The translations under genes and the position numbers were made by a program. This document shows positions 49,013 through 61,549 of a stretch of DNA of 64,000 nucleotides, one piece after another. The stretch covers positions 992,001-1,056,000 of the forward strand of contig JAMZAV010000027.1 in NCBI GenBank assembly GCA_024449915.1, given 5' to 3'. This stretch comes from Sweltsa coloradensis. Lineage: Eukaryota > Arthropoda > Insecta > Plecoptera > Chloroperlidae. How positions within the stretch are numbered: the stretch's first letter is position 1; every line of letters begins with the position of its first letter. The notes below the pieces were generated by a model. The model made no database searches, was not told the origin of the DNA, and saw nothing but the letters and a program-made list of their open reading frames with translations.

Positions 49013-52000
49013 GGACAGAGGAGATGGTGATAGAGACGCAACAATAATGTTCTGATGTTTCATAATATTATTATTGCTTTTCAAAGTCGTGGTAACTTCT
49101 AATGCCCTCAACCATAGATACAAGTATAACCCCCCACCCCCCACTAAACGTTCATACACGCATAAATTATTTACGCTCTTCGGTTGTAAATTGTCGACTC
49201 CTTCGAAATGACTTAGAAAGCTATCTTAAGCCCTGTTCTTGTTTTAAAGACGAATGCTACGGTAACCTGATTTCTTAGCTCTCATGTAAAATTTTTTTAA
49301 AAAAGCTTATTCATTAAAGTAAAATATTCATGTTATGCTGATAGTGCGAGAAAGATTCTCAATTCGATCCTATACAAATATTTTCCCATAGGTTTGCAAA
49401 CATATAAATTTATCAAGACCTTACTCAATCATTTGTCACATTTTAATGTGTTCGTGGAACGTGTCATCCTTTCTGCGATAAGGTCATATGTAAAGAATTT
49501 GAATAATTTAAGGAAATGGCTAAGTTGGACGGAATTCAAGGTTGAAAGTTGACAGCAGGGCCGTAGTCTTAATACTCACCCCCGCGTGGACTTGGGTGTG
49601 CTGCGACATCGAACATGATGTGAGAGTCAATTCAAATAAATCAGTAAATATTCAAAAGTACGCACACAGATTTTTGAAGACGCCATTGTTAATTAACAAA
49701 ATATTTACAACACAACAATGAAATATTATTTTAATATAACGCTATTACAACAATTTCTAATACTGTCCATAATAATACGTATTATGAACGTTTTCGTGCA
49801 AAACGTAATTAATTTTATATTTTTGTTATACGAGTATTGTTACGCATAACTTAATAGAGGCTGTTTGGGTGCTAAACGATATGCTAATGTATCATGAGTC
49901 AATTGTGACTTTTCTTTCAGCATAGTAGTTAACCTCTTTGTATTATAGGTTCATCCTGCCAGATAATATTTATCTTCATTATCGTATTTTCATTTTCCAT
50001 TATCGCTCCACACCTTGATTAGCGTGATTGTATTTTAATGCGTCGAGTAGCCCAATATAAATTTGTTTAGAAAATTCACATGTCTGCCTTTTGATTTTCT
50101 TTCTTACAGACTTACAATAAGTCATTATGAGAGTGGCCGACTATGTTATTATCCTATGCTGAGGGTATTTTTATTTTGTCGAACTTTTCTTACATTAAGG
50201 CTGTAATGATTATTAATGTACATAACCTTTTTCTGACAGGTGGTCGTTGGTTGTGTTGCTCTATTGTTTTTCATTTGTTTTCTGTATTTCGTCTGCTTAA
50301 TATAAATAATAACCAGAAAAACGTCATTCGATTTATGAGAACACCGAATGTCCATTCCGTAATCCGCTTTGAACCGGGAATCAGAGGTGAACCGCCGTGG
50401 ATCTCCATTCCCCTTCCCCTTTCTCTTCCCCATCTGGCCTCCCCAGTGGCCGTCGTGGTACCTTATCTACGTTAGCCCCACTATGCATTTTGACGGTAGG
50501 GAGAACGAATGGATGCCGCGTTCGAAAATTACACCAAACGTGCAAAAATTTTCATCTACCTTTTGTTGAATATTTGTTCGTTTATTGAATCACATATGCA
50601 ATTTCTCAATCACGGTAACCAAATTCTGTGGAGTTTTTCTTGGATAGAGTGTTTGAGTTTTATTAGAAGCGGGATTGGAAATCTCTTAAGGTAGAGTGTT
50701 TTTGTAATTGGTGAAATGTTCAAACTTAAAACGGCTCAGTTCCCAAACAGTCAATTTACTGTAATTCAACTTCTAATTTTCTCGACTCATTTACTGAAAC
50801 CTTTATTATAAATTAAAATTTCATTGGTTATATAACGTAAACAAGTAGAATTCCTTGTAGCTTCGTAGCTACAATCAAATTTATGAAAATACAAAACAAC
50901 TTAAGGTGTAATTAATGCTGGTCAAAATACAGGTTTATACCATCACGACTTAACATTTTACAAATCTCTTGTTTGCTGGTTTGAATTACGATTGTGTGTC
51001 GGGCTTGTTTATTGCTAACTTTTGAATGTCAGGTTACGAATATAGTTTTCAATGCTTATATTTGCATATCTTAACATATTCGTCCCATTTTTTGCAGTTC
51101 AATTTTTGCTTTTACATAAATTTACTTTTTAACCGTCGTGATCTTCTAGATAAACACAAAATAGTTTGTTGGTAACGCAGCGCACCTGCAAGGTTATATC
51201 TTTTTGTAAGATATTTTGCATTTATTTCATTTCGAATTTCACATTTAATTAATAATTATAGACAAGCTGCAAACCCACACACCATTCTTGATGTACATTT
51301 GTCAACATTTATATTGAAACGTACGAGCGAATTAAGAATAAATCATGACATTTTGGTATGGATACATTAATTGGTGGATTTTATTGGCATATTTTTCTAA
51401 TTTTTTTCTGATGGATAACTTATATTTATAGCAATACCAAAATAGGTCGACTCTCAATTATTGATACTAACTGGACAGTGAAGGGTAAAAACGTACGTAG
51501 TCAAATTGCACACACTAATGAGTATACCTCGTTAGCTCTAATAAAAGTGCAGAGTCAATAAAGTAAAACGTAAATACTCAACATTAATGGCTATGCAAGT
51601 TATCGCGACCATACGATAAGAAATTCTATTTCTTTCTTTTTTATTCTCCTGACAAAAAGAACGAATTTAAAATTGTATACTTTGATTCCGAACCTGCACG
51701 CGATTCTCCCTTCGAAAGAGTTTTTTTTTAACGCCAGGCCCATTTCAAGAACCAATTCATCAGCGTTGTTTGAATACCTTAGGCTTACGATTCACACTAA
51801 CTTGAGAGTGAGAGAGAGGGGGGACTAAAGGACCAAGTTGGTGGAACGATAATTGTCCGTACAGGAGTAAGTACGTGTGTTAATTGAATGCTCCAGATTC
51901 CTTGCATTCTACACGATTTTCCCATTATATTGTGTCGTTATGTTTATCAAAAGACAGCACCGGTAAAATAATTGGTCCCAAGTGTATAGTAATGTCGACT

Positions 52001-53234
52001 TTTCGCTTCGAAGTAAAACTGTAATTGAAATCTAGGTAACTAGAATCCAAATATGTTTCAAAATGAAATAAAACCATATGTTTGTTGAAAGCAATGAAGT
52101 TACGAATTTTGTTTTACATTTTATGCAAACACATGATTCAACTTTATTTACTCACACATAGAATGGACGAATGCCCAAACCGAAACACAAAATTTAAAAT
52201 TTAAACATTATTGCTGAGTTTATTCACTTTCAAATTGTTGGATAAGAAACATTTTCCCATTCTTTCAAGAGTATAACTTTGGTCAAAAATAAATGTTCAT
52301 CGTTATTTTATAGTTTCCGATATTTATTGTAAAATTCTGGAGTGAGTTTGTGTATTACTTTAAATCAGAGTATCTTCAAAGTGCAAAGTTGGTGGAACTT
52401 TTTTCCATTGAATTTAAAAATAGACATAACGATTTCTTTCCATTTCGCTCAGATATCCCACTTTCGTTGTAGTATTGATCTCAACGACGTAATAATGAGC
52501 AGTTATATAAAGTTTCTGATTTTATTTTGGACGCGAGTTTTTGTTTCCCATTCGAACCTGATTTATAAACTTTCGCAACGTATTGTTTCAACTTTGGCCG
52601 AACACCGCATTGTTTGGGTGGTTACCCTTACGTGTTCTTCGAGTAATGAGAGCCTAGTTTCTCTCTCCTCAAACCCTGGCGGGTACGTTGGGTTACAGAT
52701 GGGGAATAACAGTTTACGTCATACTCAGTAGATGCCTAGAGATATTCTGAGGCAAACTTTATGTCTCGGTTGCTTGCCTCTTGTGTCAAAGATTAGACGC
52801 AAATGCCATTGTCTAAGTGTCGACTCGTCTTTGTTCATCAGATAACAATTACGGAATGTAGCTTAAAAACATAGTTCATCTACAATCTTTTGATTTTCAG
52901 CACGTATTGTGTTTTCAAATCTATATTTATCAGTGAAATTTAAATTTTGATATTGAAATAGGTAGGCTAAGATTTTATTTACAGACTTACGAAACTACCA
53001 AGAATGTTTTCAAGTTTTTACTGAGTAAACAAGATTTTTTAATAGGTATCGTATTTAACACTAAATATGATTACGGATCCGGAAGAAAATACGAAACTAA
53101 TACCTTACGCCAATATATTATTTCTCGTACTAGTGCGTTTCCATTTTAAACCAAATTTGCAATTGCTCTGAAATCAAATTCCACATGGGAAAATATGAAA
53201 CATTTCCATTTGATTTAATCTTTTCATATTTAGG
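49013..53234. other. Long AT-rich stretch, no gene supported
   Basis: Slightly GC-richer patches occur at about 50390-50520 and 52600-52740. The frames there (50143-50475 and 52342-52731) do not start at ATG or lack any domain. Nothing else could be supported. Confidence 0.45.
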
Positions 53235-53480
53235 GCCTGTTGCCTCTCACACTTCACCATCCTCCGTCGTATCTGCTCGCATACTTGGGGCGTATCATGC
53301 TCTTACCCTCCAACCCTGGTGCGGCTCGTCATCCACTTGTCGGCCGCTGTCGTGCTCAGAATGTGTGGGGATGAGTGGGGGGGGTGGGGGGGGGGATAGG
53401 CAAATGAGGCAATCTGCGGGGCTGACGCGACCCAGGGAACGATCCCCTCGACTGAGGAGCATCGCGCACTGACGTTATGG
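53235..53480. other. GC-rich patch with G runs
   Basis: Locally GC-rich with CG dinucleotides. 53367-53395 holds at least four runs of G and could form a G-quadruplex. The 95-codon plus frame (53185-53472) has a glycine run from the G tract and no known domain. Confidence 0.3.
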
Positions 53481-53687
53481 TCCCCACAGGAACGCGGCCC
53501 TCAGATGAATAAATAAGATATTATGCACTACCGAGTTTGTATTTGGAAAACAGAGGAAAATATACGTTTCTTATAGGTTGATGCAAAAAATTGGGTTGAA
53601 GAAAGTGTTGAATGAAATAGTTCCAGGATTGAAAGACTGAAATTGTATCCTCTCTTATCCATACCCTAGTATTTTGTTAAAGTAATT

Positions 53688-54252
53688 GGATGAGCTAAGC
53701 GATGACTTCAATTTCACTGACCCCCCAAAAAAATTAGCTCACTTTTTTTTTCTTTCTGTTTGTTCGCTCTCTACCGGGCAAACGGCATATGCGATCTTGA
53801 TGAAAATTGGAGAGGATCTTTGAAATCTCTGAACTTAGACGTGCCACGTTTTTGGGTACAATCGAAGAAATATTTCTCTAGAATATCGTACTTTTACGAT
53901 TTTCCCCCCCGATTTTTAGTGCGATATTTTCGTGACATTTGGGCCGATTATGACTAAACTGGTGGGGCTACAACGTTCATATTTTACATGGACATTAAGG
54001 TAATGGTGATGTATTGCCTTTTGAAAGAAAAAGTTGTAAAAGTTAGCCAGAATCCATAGAATAAACGTTTAAATATGAGTTTTTTGAGGTATATTATAAC
54101 AATTAACAAGTAACAATAGAAACTTGACAACACTCACCTACAATGCGTTCAAAAAGCACTTGCAAAAGTAAAGAGATCCTACTCAAACTAAAAAATTACA
54201 AAATAGTTCATCCATCAACACGACTAAAAAAGCGTTTGCGAAGCGGCCTAGT
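53688..54252 (+). mobile_element. Helentron-like non-autonomous element 5
   Basis: The 5' end is GGATGAGCTAAGCGATGACT after TT, with a T/C-rich tract, the GATCTTGATGAAAATTGGAG block and one copy of the module at about 53945. The subterminal motif is TTCATCC (one mismatch to the 5' inverted motif). The 3' part, ATCAACACGACTAAAAAAGC followed by GTTTGCGAAGCGGCCTAGTT, differs from elements 1-4 but closely matches the termini embedded in the 2.83-kb foldback arms. Confidence 0.6.
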
Positions 54253-55963
54253 TATCAACTAAACTGCCTGTAGACCTTAAGAGAATGAAGCAATAAATAA
54301 ATAAAATAAATTGTATTTAGAGTCTACCCACTCAGTATATAACTGATTTTCAGTGGGGGACAGTACATCAATACAATACAATTAGCTTACACACAGAGGT
54401 CAAATATGAATTTTTGCTATTTATTGAGTTAGTAGGTGCATATAATACGTTTATTTCTTACACGTTTTTCTGTCCCTGTTCATGATATCCCCAGTATTCT
54501 CATTATATAACTATATTTTTAATCTCGACACGAATAAAATTCCCCTTTGTGCAGATTAATTACCCGTGCATTGAAGCCTATCTGACTGTCAAAGACAAAG
54601 TATGACTGTGGTTCAAAATTAATTAACTTCAATATTTATTTCACATCGTGGTTGGGTGTCAACATTTTACAATGGATTTATATCCGAACAAATATTCAAG
54701 CCCACTATGTTCATAATTTAAAATGCACGAACATTGCTATACCAGAAATCGATTTTAATTACAAAGGACAACTGCAAGTCCCCCGTATGCCCACGCGTTC
54801 GCCTTTCTATACTGTTGGAGTTAATTCCACAAGTAAAAATGTGTGGGTTAAAATATATCTCCACCCCTTTCTTTGATGTTTCCACAAAGTTCATTCTACA
54901 TGTGGGTAGAGGAAGGCGTTTAAAAGTTCATGCAATTACTCTCAAAATAGACGGAGTAAAATTATAGCACGATACAGCTTCAAACGGGTCAAGTGTGTGC
55001 ATTATCTTAAATTACCATCTACATGTTACCTTTACACAATCAGAATCATTATGCACATGCTACATTAATAATAATCATGATACTAGATTAGGGACAAATT
55101 GCACTTTTGCGATGAAAGACGTTAAAAGGTAGTTTAAATTATGTCAATTAGCAGGTGCGTTTTTTTCTTTCAAACAAGCGACAATACAAATGTAGTACTA
55201 ACTGCACATGAAGTCACACGCACGTGCACTCGCACGTACACGCACTGCTCAAATCTAATTCGGGTGACTTCTACTTAGTTAACATATATATGATATCTGC
55301 AATCGATTGAAAATTAAAGGGGATATGCTGGTTAACGCCACATTCATTCAGTCTATGTGGTAGCTGCTACCTAACCATGCAATAAATAAAAAACTCCTGT
55401 ATCTACTCTTGTATTTTTTTAAAACATGCATGTCACCTAGAAAAATCTCATATTTTTTAAAATTAAATTATAACTAGGTATATGCACATAATATGCAAAA
55501 GAACCGATATTCTTGAAAAATTCACTCATTTGCCCACTATCAGTATCGTCGTAACCTTAAATACTATTTCAATTGATTTACGCCATTCTTCAGTCGTGTT
55601 AAATGTTGCTACAAAGAACGTGAGAAAGTATTGATGAAGATTATTTTGTCAAAGGTGTCAGGTGGTTACACAGTCCCTTGGAATACCACTGTCTCGGCCT
55701 AGTGGGTGGATTGAATCGCGAGATCGCCGCATCGCACGTCAGCAAAGCCGTGAGAACTACCCTGGGAAACTGGCAATATGTTTCTGATAGATAGTCGAAT
55801 GATTTTAGTTTCAATCATATTAAGACTACCTTATTATCAGGTGCAAGTCAACATTAATTACGGAATTGAGCTTTTATTAAATAACCTTTTAGAAACTACA
55901 GACGCAGCTTGTTTCTTTAGCAAAACCCATTTTGTACTGTAAACAGACATTACAGTTGTCTTA
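54253..55963. other. AT-rich DNA, no gene supported
   Basis: An AAAT/AAATA-rich stretch at about 54290-54316 is followed by a short segment weakly similar to 14026-14063. GGCCTAGTGGGTGG near 55697 looks slightly tRNA-like but has no B-box. No coding signal. Confidence 0.4.
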
Positions 55964-55972
55964 AACTTTGCA

Positions 55973-55975
<3 letters not shown>

Positions 55976-56024
<49 letters not shown>

Positions 56025-56025
56025 C
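55976..56025 (-). repeat. TA microsatellite tail of the LINE
   Basis: Almost pure TA units at the 3' end of the LINE copy. Confidence 0.85.
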
Positions 56026-56088
56026 AACCCCTTTTCCAACATTAAATCGGGTTGGGGGGAGCAGTATCACACTACTCCGTTTCTTGGG

Positions 56089-56477
56089 CTAACATCTTCG
56101 TTGTCGGCTAGCCAGGCCTGACACAATCATGTCCTCAGCTTCTTCTTCGCTCGCTTCCTCCACTACCAGAGGTCTGTTTAAAAGCTCCCTCCATCTCTCC
56201 CGGTTTTCCCACAGTCTTCCTGCTTCCACTTCGTTCCATGCCATTCCTCTCTTCTCAACACTGTCTTTAATCTGCTCCACCCACTTCTCTCTCGGTCTGC
56301 CCACTTTCTTCTTAAACCCTTCTTGTTTTTCAAACTCTCTTCTTGGTATCCTGGCCGGATCCATTCTTTTCATATGCCCAAACTAACGTAGACGTTCTCT
56401 CTCCAACCTTATTAGCACACTTTCAACACCTAGTTTTTCCCTTATAACACTACTCCTGATCTTGTCGTTTCTTGTCG
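56089..56477 (-). pseudogene. C-terminal fragment of a LINE reverse-transcriptase ORF
   Basis: The frame reads IRSSVIREKLGVESVLIRLE, then FGHMKRMDPARIPR and VGRPREKWVEQIKDSVEKRG, ending in WRELL and an acidic tail. This is the characteristic region after the reverse-transcriptase domain in jockey/RTE/CR1-like ORF2 proteins, where a host tryptophan normally precedes FGH. Here that codon is TAG (56383-56385), an inactivating nonsense change. The catalytic RT and endonuclease domains are lost to 5' truncation. A dead copy; the family assignment is from recognition of the motif only. Confidence 0.85.
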
Positions 56478-56489
56478 AACTTTGCATAT

Positions 56490-59400
56490 GTAACGAAATT
56501 CTGAAGAAATTGTAAGAAACTGAATTTTGTATTTTTGGGAGTTAAATCAACAATAATGTTCTACGCCAATAAACACGTGGACATATCGTTGGTTGATTAC
56601 GATGTAAAAAGTTACGTGAGTTTAAAGGAAAATATTTATTTGGCAATTCCTAATAATATAATGTATCTTCCTTTCTCACTGTCTCACTATCCTTCCGGTT
56701 TTCTCTGTCTCTCCGATCAATCATTGCAAAACAGAACATAATAACACATAACGTGACGACACAATAGGCTTCAAAAAATGACGTTGTTAAAACCCGGGGG
56801 TTAAATGTCATCGCTAATGTCAAGATCAGCGATTGTATAAGTAAGTGCATTACATCTTGCTGTACTATGGTCAGTTAGGCTCTCGCAAGACATGCAATAA
56901 TATGTGGTCGACATATTGCGAGAATACATTCACCGTGCTGCTGCTATGTAGCTTGATAATCAGAGGTAAGTGTACAGAATAGATTCTTTGTTAGGACCCA
57001 CAACAACTTCTAATGTTGATTGAGAATATTTAAAAGTGAAAAGACAGAGATAGAAAAAAAACAATAACAATTTATATTAATTCCAAATCAAATATAGCTC
57101 CGACCGAAAGTTTTAATTGTAGTTGTTTTAACTAAGGAGTGGTATTGAATTAATTAGAAACTACACAATAAAAGAAAACGATAAGTGTGTGTGTGTGCGT
57201 GTCACGTGTCGCGATAAATACCGAACAAGTGCACAGATTGGCAAACGTTCATTTTCTTGACCTTGCCCTTCACAAGGATGATACAGAATAATTTTAGTGA
57301 CACTTGGGGCCATGGGACGTGGCTACTCATTTTTTTATTGAGATTTTTGAGTACTCAATTCTTCCACATACAGCATTAAGTTCCATTTTGTGTATTCTTC
57401 GTAAAAAAATTGTTTTTATTGTTTGTTGTACGTATTGTATTTGTTTTTTATTGATTTTATTTGTTCAATGATTCACATTACAATCCTTATAATCATAACG
57501 AGCGTAGCCACTTAACACAAAATGTTGTGTAATATTTTCCAAAAGTAATGAAATAGTACAAAAATTTCATAGTAAGTTATTTATAAAGTTTATTGCTTTA
57601 ATTCTATTTTGGGCACTTCTTTATTAATTGTTGTATGCATCATACGGACAGTTTCTTATTTACATAATAATAATAGTGGAAATGTAGTTATTATTACAAT
57701 TACTTTAGTTTAAAACGCCGTTTTCATCAGTTTTGTGTATTGGCATGTGATTCCGTATAATGCAATATTCAAATGTGTGTGTTGTAATAGGTTTACTCGA
57801 CTTTTAACTATGATAATATCGGTATGACAATGCTCGTGGCACGACTGATAATGAAGTGATATGATAACCATTACAATATTACATATTCCATATCTCACTA
57901 GACTAGATATTAAATAAATAATGAAAGATATTGCTCCATGCGTACGGATCCTTCAGATTAATTAACTTCATCTTATAGACATGTTTTGTTATTTTTGGAG
58001 GTAGCTTAATATCTTAATTTTGTTTTTTTTTAAATAAATGAATCATAAATAAAATAAACTAAACTTTATTAAATAAATGTATCATAAATAAAATAAACTA
58101 AACTTTATTATTCCTGTTTGCTTAATACTAGCTAGGAGAACGTTATAGTAATGTCTTAATAATTGTAATTAACATAATTATTTGAAACTATCCTCATACA
58201 TCACATGTGCAATTACCCGTTAACTATGATATAATTTGCCGTTAGTTTATTGGGCACTCCCTAATAATTACATTTGTACTTGAGAACATTGATTAGGTGG
58301 ATTGCGTGCTTTTCTAAAACCATATTTAGCAAGCTCAATGCATAATCTAGTATTATGTTAATAAATTACACCCAGCTCTCATAAACATAAGTACCTGCTT
58401 GGTAGTATGTCACAAAATGTCCGGCATATGGGAATGGGACCACGTTTGTCAACGTTTATAACGACTAAAAAGCTTTAGTGCATGTTTGTAGTTGGTAACC
58501 TTTTACGATATTAATATGTTTTAAAATCAGATATGGTTGTGTATGATGTAACAATACGACTTTTTATAGGTTTTTATTTTCTCTTCGTAGAGCGTGTTTT
58601 ACATTTAATTACTAACATAAAGTAGGTAGTACTTTACCATTCATGAGTAGCGAATACGACTTACGCCACGATTTTTTTTCACGCGAAATATTTTTATGTA
58701 TATTAACTGCTGGTCTATTCTTCTTAAAATATGCAACAAGTTAACTCATATGTCACTTAAAAATCATTCATTAGGATGATTGACGATCTTACATTACTTA
58801 CGTAGCAACTGGATCGTAACGTTGTAGTATTGATTGTAAACAGCGTTGTTTTTCAGTAAATAATACTAACTTATAGCATTGTTAGTATAGTTGTCTTCAT
58901 AAATATTATATGTTTGATTATAGTGAGTATTCATGTGAGACGAAGAGCCCCAAGTCAATCACTCATCATTATACAGACTATAGACAGAGCTGACCGAATC
59001 AAAAATATAGTATTTTGAAACATTGATGTGTGTTTTATGCCTGCCATCACGTGAACACTATGATAGTATACTCGGCGATGAGAACTGAGAATACTATAAG
59101 TGAACGTTTACATCGACAAATAATGCAAAGGAAGCCTGACTTAAATATATTCTTTCAGAGAGAAAAACAATTTATTGGTAGGGTGACCACAAGGATCCAC
59201 CTTAATAAAATATCAAAAAATACATTTTAATTATTATAAACTATAATAACAGTCGTTACATAAATAGTTTTGAAAAATAATGATCGAAGCCTTCAGAATT
59301 GATAGATTAAGGTCATCTTTTATCAAAACCTAGGTAGTTTATCCACTTCTACATCCTGACAAACAATCTTCCTTCCTCAGCACTCAAATATCATCTCCAA

Positions 59401-60462
59401 CACCCTCTCATGATGTGAGCTTCCTCCCGTTCTACCCGAAATCTCTGAGGCAACATTTTCTTTCAATCAGGTCTTCGTCTCAAACTTTTATACTATGAGT
59501 GCAAAGAATCTATGCAACTCCTTTCAGCCATTTACAATGACACTTCAAAGCAAAATAAGCTACTTGCGAAACACGAAATGTTTCCATACATGGGCACGCT
59601 ATACTTTATGCACAATATTCATAATATTATTGCGAAGAAACTGAATCTATTTTACTGACTGTGTTGGATAGGCCATTTGAGAGCCAATGTAAAATGGGTG
59701 TGGCAAATTTCTCAAACTTGAAATTCTTGCCTCGTTCGACCCCACGTGAGTGGTTTAGCATGGACGCGAGGATATTCACAGTAGGGTTACGTGATATATA
59801 GAGAGGGGCTGACACAATCGATCACCAGGAATAACAACTAGACTTGTGTGAGAGGTATTTGACGGACTCCTTACAATTTCTTCCATTGTGTAGTTTTCAC
59901 ATGTAAACTATTGTTTTGAGTCTTGGGCTCAGGTTTATTTTGAAAACAAATATATTGTACGTGAGCTACACTATGTAAATTAAATCAATATATTATAATT
60001 TACCTGTATTAAAGTGGGAAGGACAGTTTTGCGTGTTGTGTTCGACGTTCTATTCAACAACGCCTTTTAGTGAATCTTAATTAAAAACAGAAATAACACC
60101 TTCAGAAGTTTGTCTTTGGCTGGCGTTTAAGTTTATTTTAATTAAATCACAATTTAAAATAAAGCACGTATATAAAACTTTCCCAATTGCAATACGTGAC
60201 ATTCGCGTCCAGCGTATTTTGTTGTTCGAATTATTTGCGTCTTTGTACTTATATATTGAATCCATTACTGAATAAACTTCTAGTGACAATTATTTTTAGG
60301 GCGACAGAAACATATGTTTAACATAGGTTTACAGCTACACACATTTTCAAGAAAGCCTAGGGTCTCATACATATTGCTAGTTTACAGGCATGGTGTGATT
60401 TTATAAATTGAAGAAGGTTTTGGGTTAATTTATAAACATAATTTTCGTTTCCCGCATTTGGT
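56490..60462. other. AT-rich DNA, no gene supported
   Basis: Apart from the 39-bp duplication at 58031-58108, no repeat or coding signal could be supported. Confidence 0.45.
58031..58108 (+). repeat. Perfect-length 39-bp tandem duplication
   Basis: Two copies of a 39-base AT-rich unit (58031-58069 and 58070-58108) differ at one base (TGAATC versus TGTATC). This indicates a recent duplication. Confidence 0.9.
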
Positions 60463-60530
60463 TAGTCGGGAAACACTCCCGTAGGTGTATTGTTATTATT
60501 TACTACTTTTTTTAATTTCTGAATTGTAGT
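60463..60530 (-). mobile_element. SINE 3' fragment
   Basis: TAGTCGGGAAACACTCCC followed by GTAGGTG matches the inverted 3' hairpin domain of 10497-10636. The body resemblance continues to about 60530. The tRNA head is missing. Confidence 0.6.
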
Positions 60531-61134
60531 AAATAAACATAATTTTCGTGTTGGTTTCAGCACGAGATTCCTACGCAAGGGGAAAAAACAGAACAAATTT
60601 TAAATAACAACTTGAATCTGATATGAAACTGAAAAACTCGAAGTAAATAAATCAATAATAGTGTATTGTTTGTCCGTGGAGTGAGAGCGTGGGGTGATGT
60701 GTGCGTGTAGGCGCGTGTGTGCATTTAGAACATTAATTATGCTAGTTTATCAATTTACTATAACCTTTTCCTAATAGTTCAATGGCACGAAAAAAATGCA
60801 TTAGCTCTGTAACTGTAACAAAAATCACACCAGGCATCTTGCAAGGTAACCAAATATAGCACGAAACTATGAAGTAACGAATTCAATTTAATCAAGTTAT
60901 TTATAGTGTCACGTTTTCAATACAAACTCCAAAACAACACGATTATTAATTTTATTTTTTAAGGTTTTGTGTGAAAATCAAAGCAATGCTATGTGAAGCT
61001 GTGGATTTTAGTGGTTGTATTTTACATCGTTAATTTAACCGACATAAAAAGCAAATAAAAAATGTCCCCATTTACGAAATTGTAAGACAAAACAGGCGTT
61101 TTTTTTCTAAAGGAACATAGTGTTATTTTGACTT
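60531..61134. other. AT-rich DNA, no feature seen
   Basis: No gene, RNA or repeat supported. Confidence 0.45.
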
Positions 61135-61185
61135 TTGAGCGAGCGTAGCGAGCGTCTCCTCTCGACTCTTATGGCTCGAATGTCT

Positions 61186-61216
<31 letters not shown>

Positions 61217-61549
61217 ACTGCTTCGATACAGGTCGCACCGTTTCTCTGATCGACCTGAAATTTTGCACACATGTACATACCACCTATGCGGGTTGCTGTA
61301 TAGTTTTTGAACAAAATCCAATCGTTGGTTATAAAAATAAAAAAAAAAAAAAAAATGTTCCGATCGTTATGAAATTTTGCAGGGTCAATAAGTTCAACAT
61401 TCTCTCCTATTTGATAAATTTTCAGCTAAATCGGTCAAGACCTTAAAGACTTATTGGTATGTAACAATATGGGAATGTCGTACTCGGGTCGTGTTGCACG
61501 TACCGGTGCTCGCTCATCAACGCGACGGGACTTTAGCGTTTTCCTAGTA
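61135..61549 (+). mobile_element. Helentron-like non-autonomous element 6
   Basis: The 5' end is TTGAGCGAGCGTAGCGAGCG. A T-rich simple repeat follows, then a body with an A run, the subterminal GCTCGCTCA (inverted complement of the 5' motif), a hairpin with arms AACGC and GCGTT, and CCTAGTA (61543-61549). It closely resembles element 3 along its length, so the two copies define the ends. The frames across it are read-through. Confidence 0.7.

Larger units (their letters stand above)
55964..56489 (-). mobile_element. 5'-truncated non-LTR retrotransposon (LINE)
   Basis: The body spans 55976-56477 on the minus strand and is flanked by a direct repeat, AACTTTGCATAT, at 55964-55975 and 56478-56489, a typical target-site duplication. 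It contains the last part of a reverse-transcriptase ORF, a short 3' untranslated region and a TA-dinucleotide tail (about 55976-56025). All parts of a heavily 5'-truncated insertion are therefore visible. Confidence 0.85.

Noticed and set aside
55690..55760. tRNA-like A-box (GGCCTAGTGGGTGG)
   Set aside because: No B-box or cloverleaf follows.
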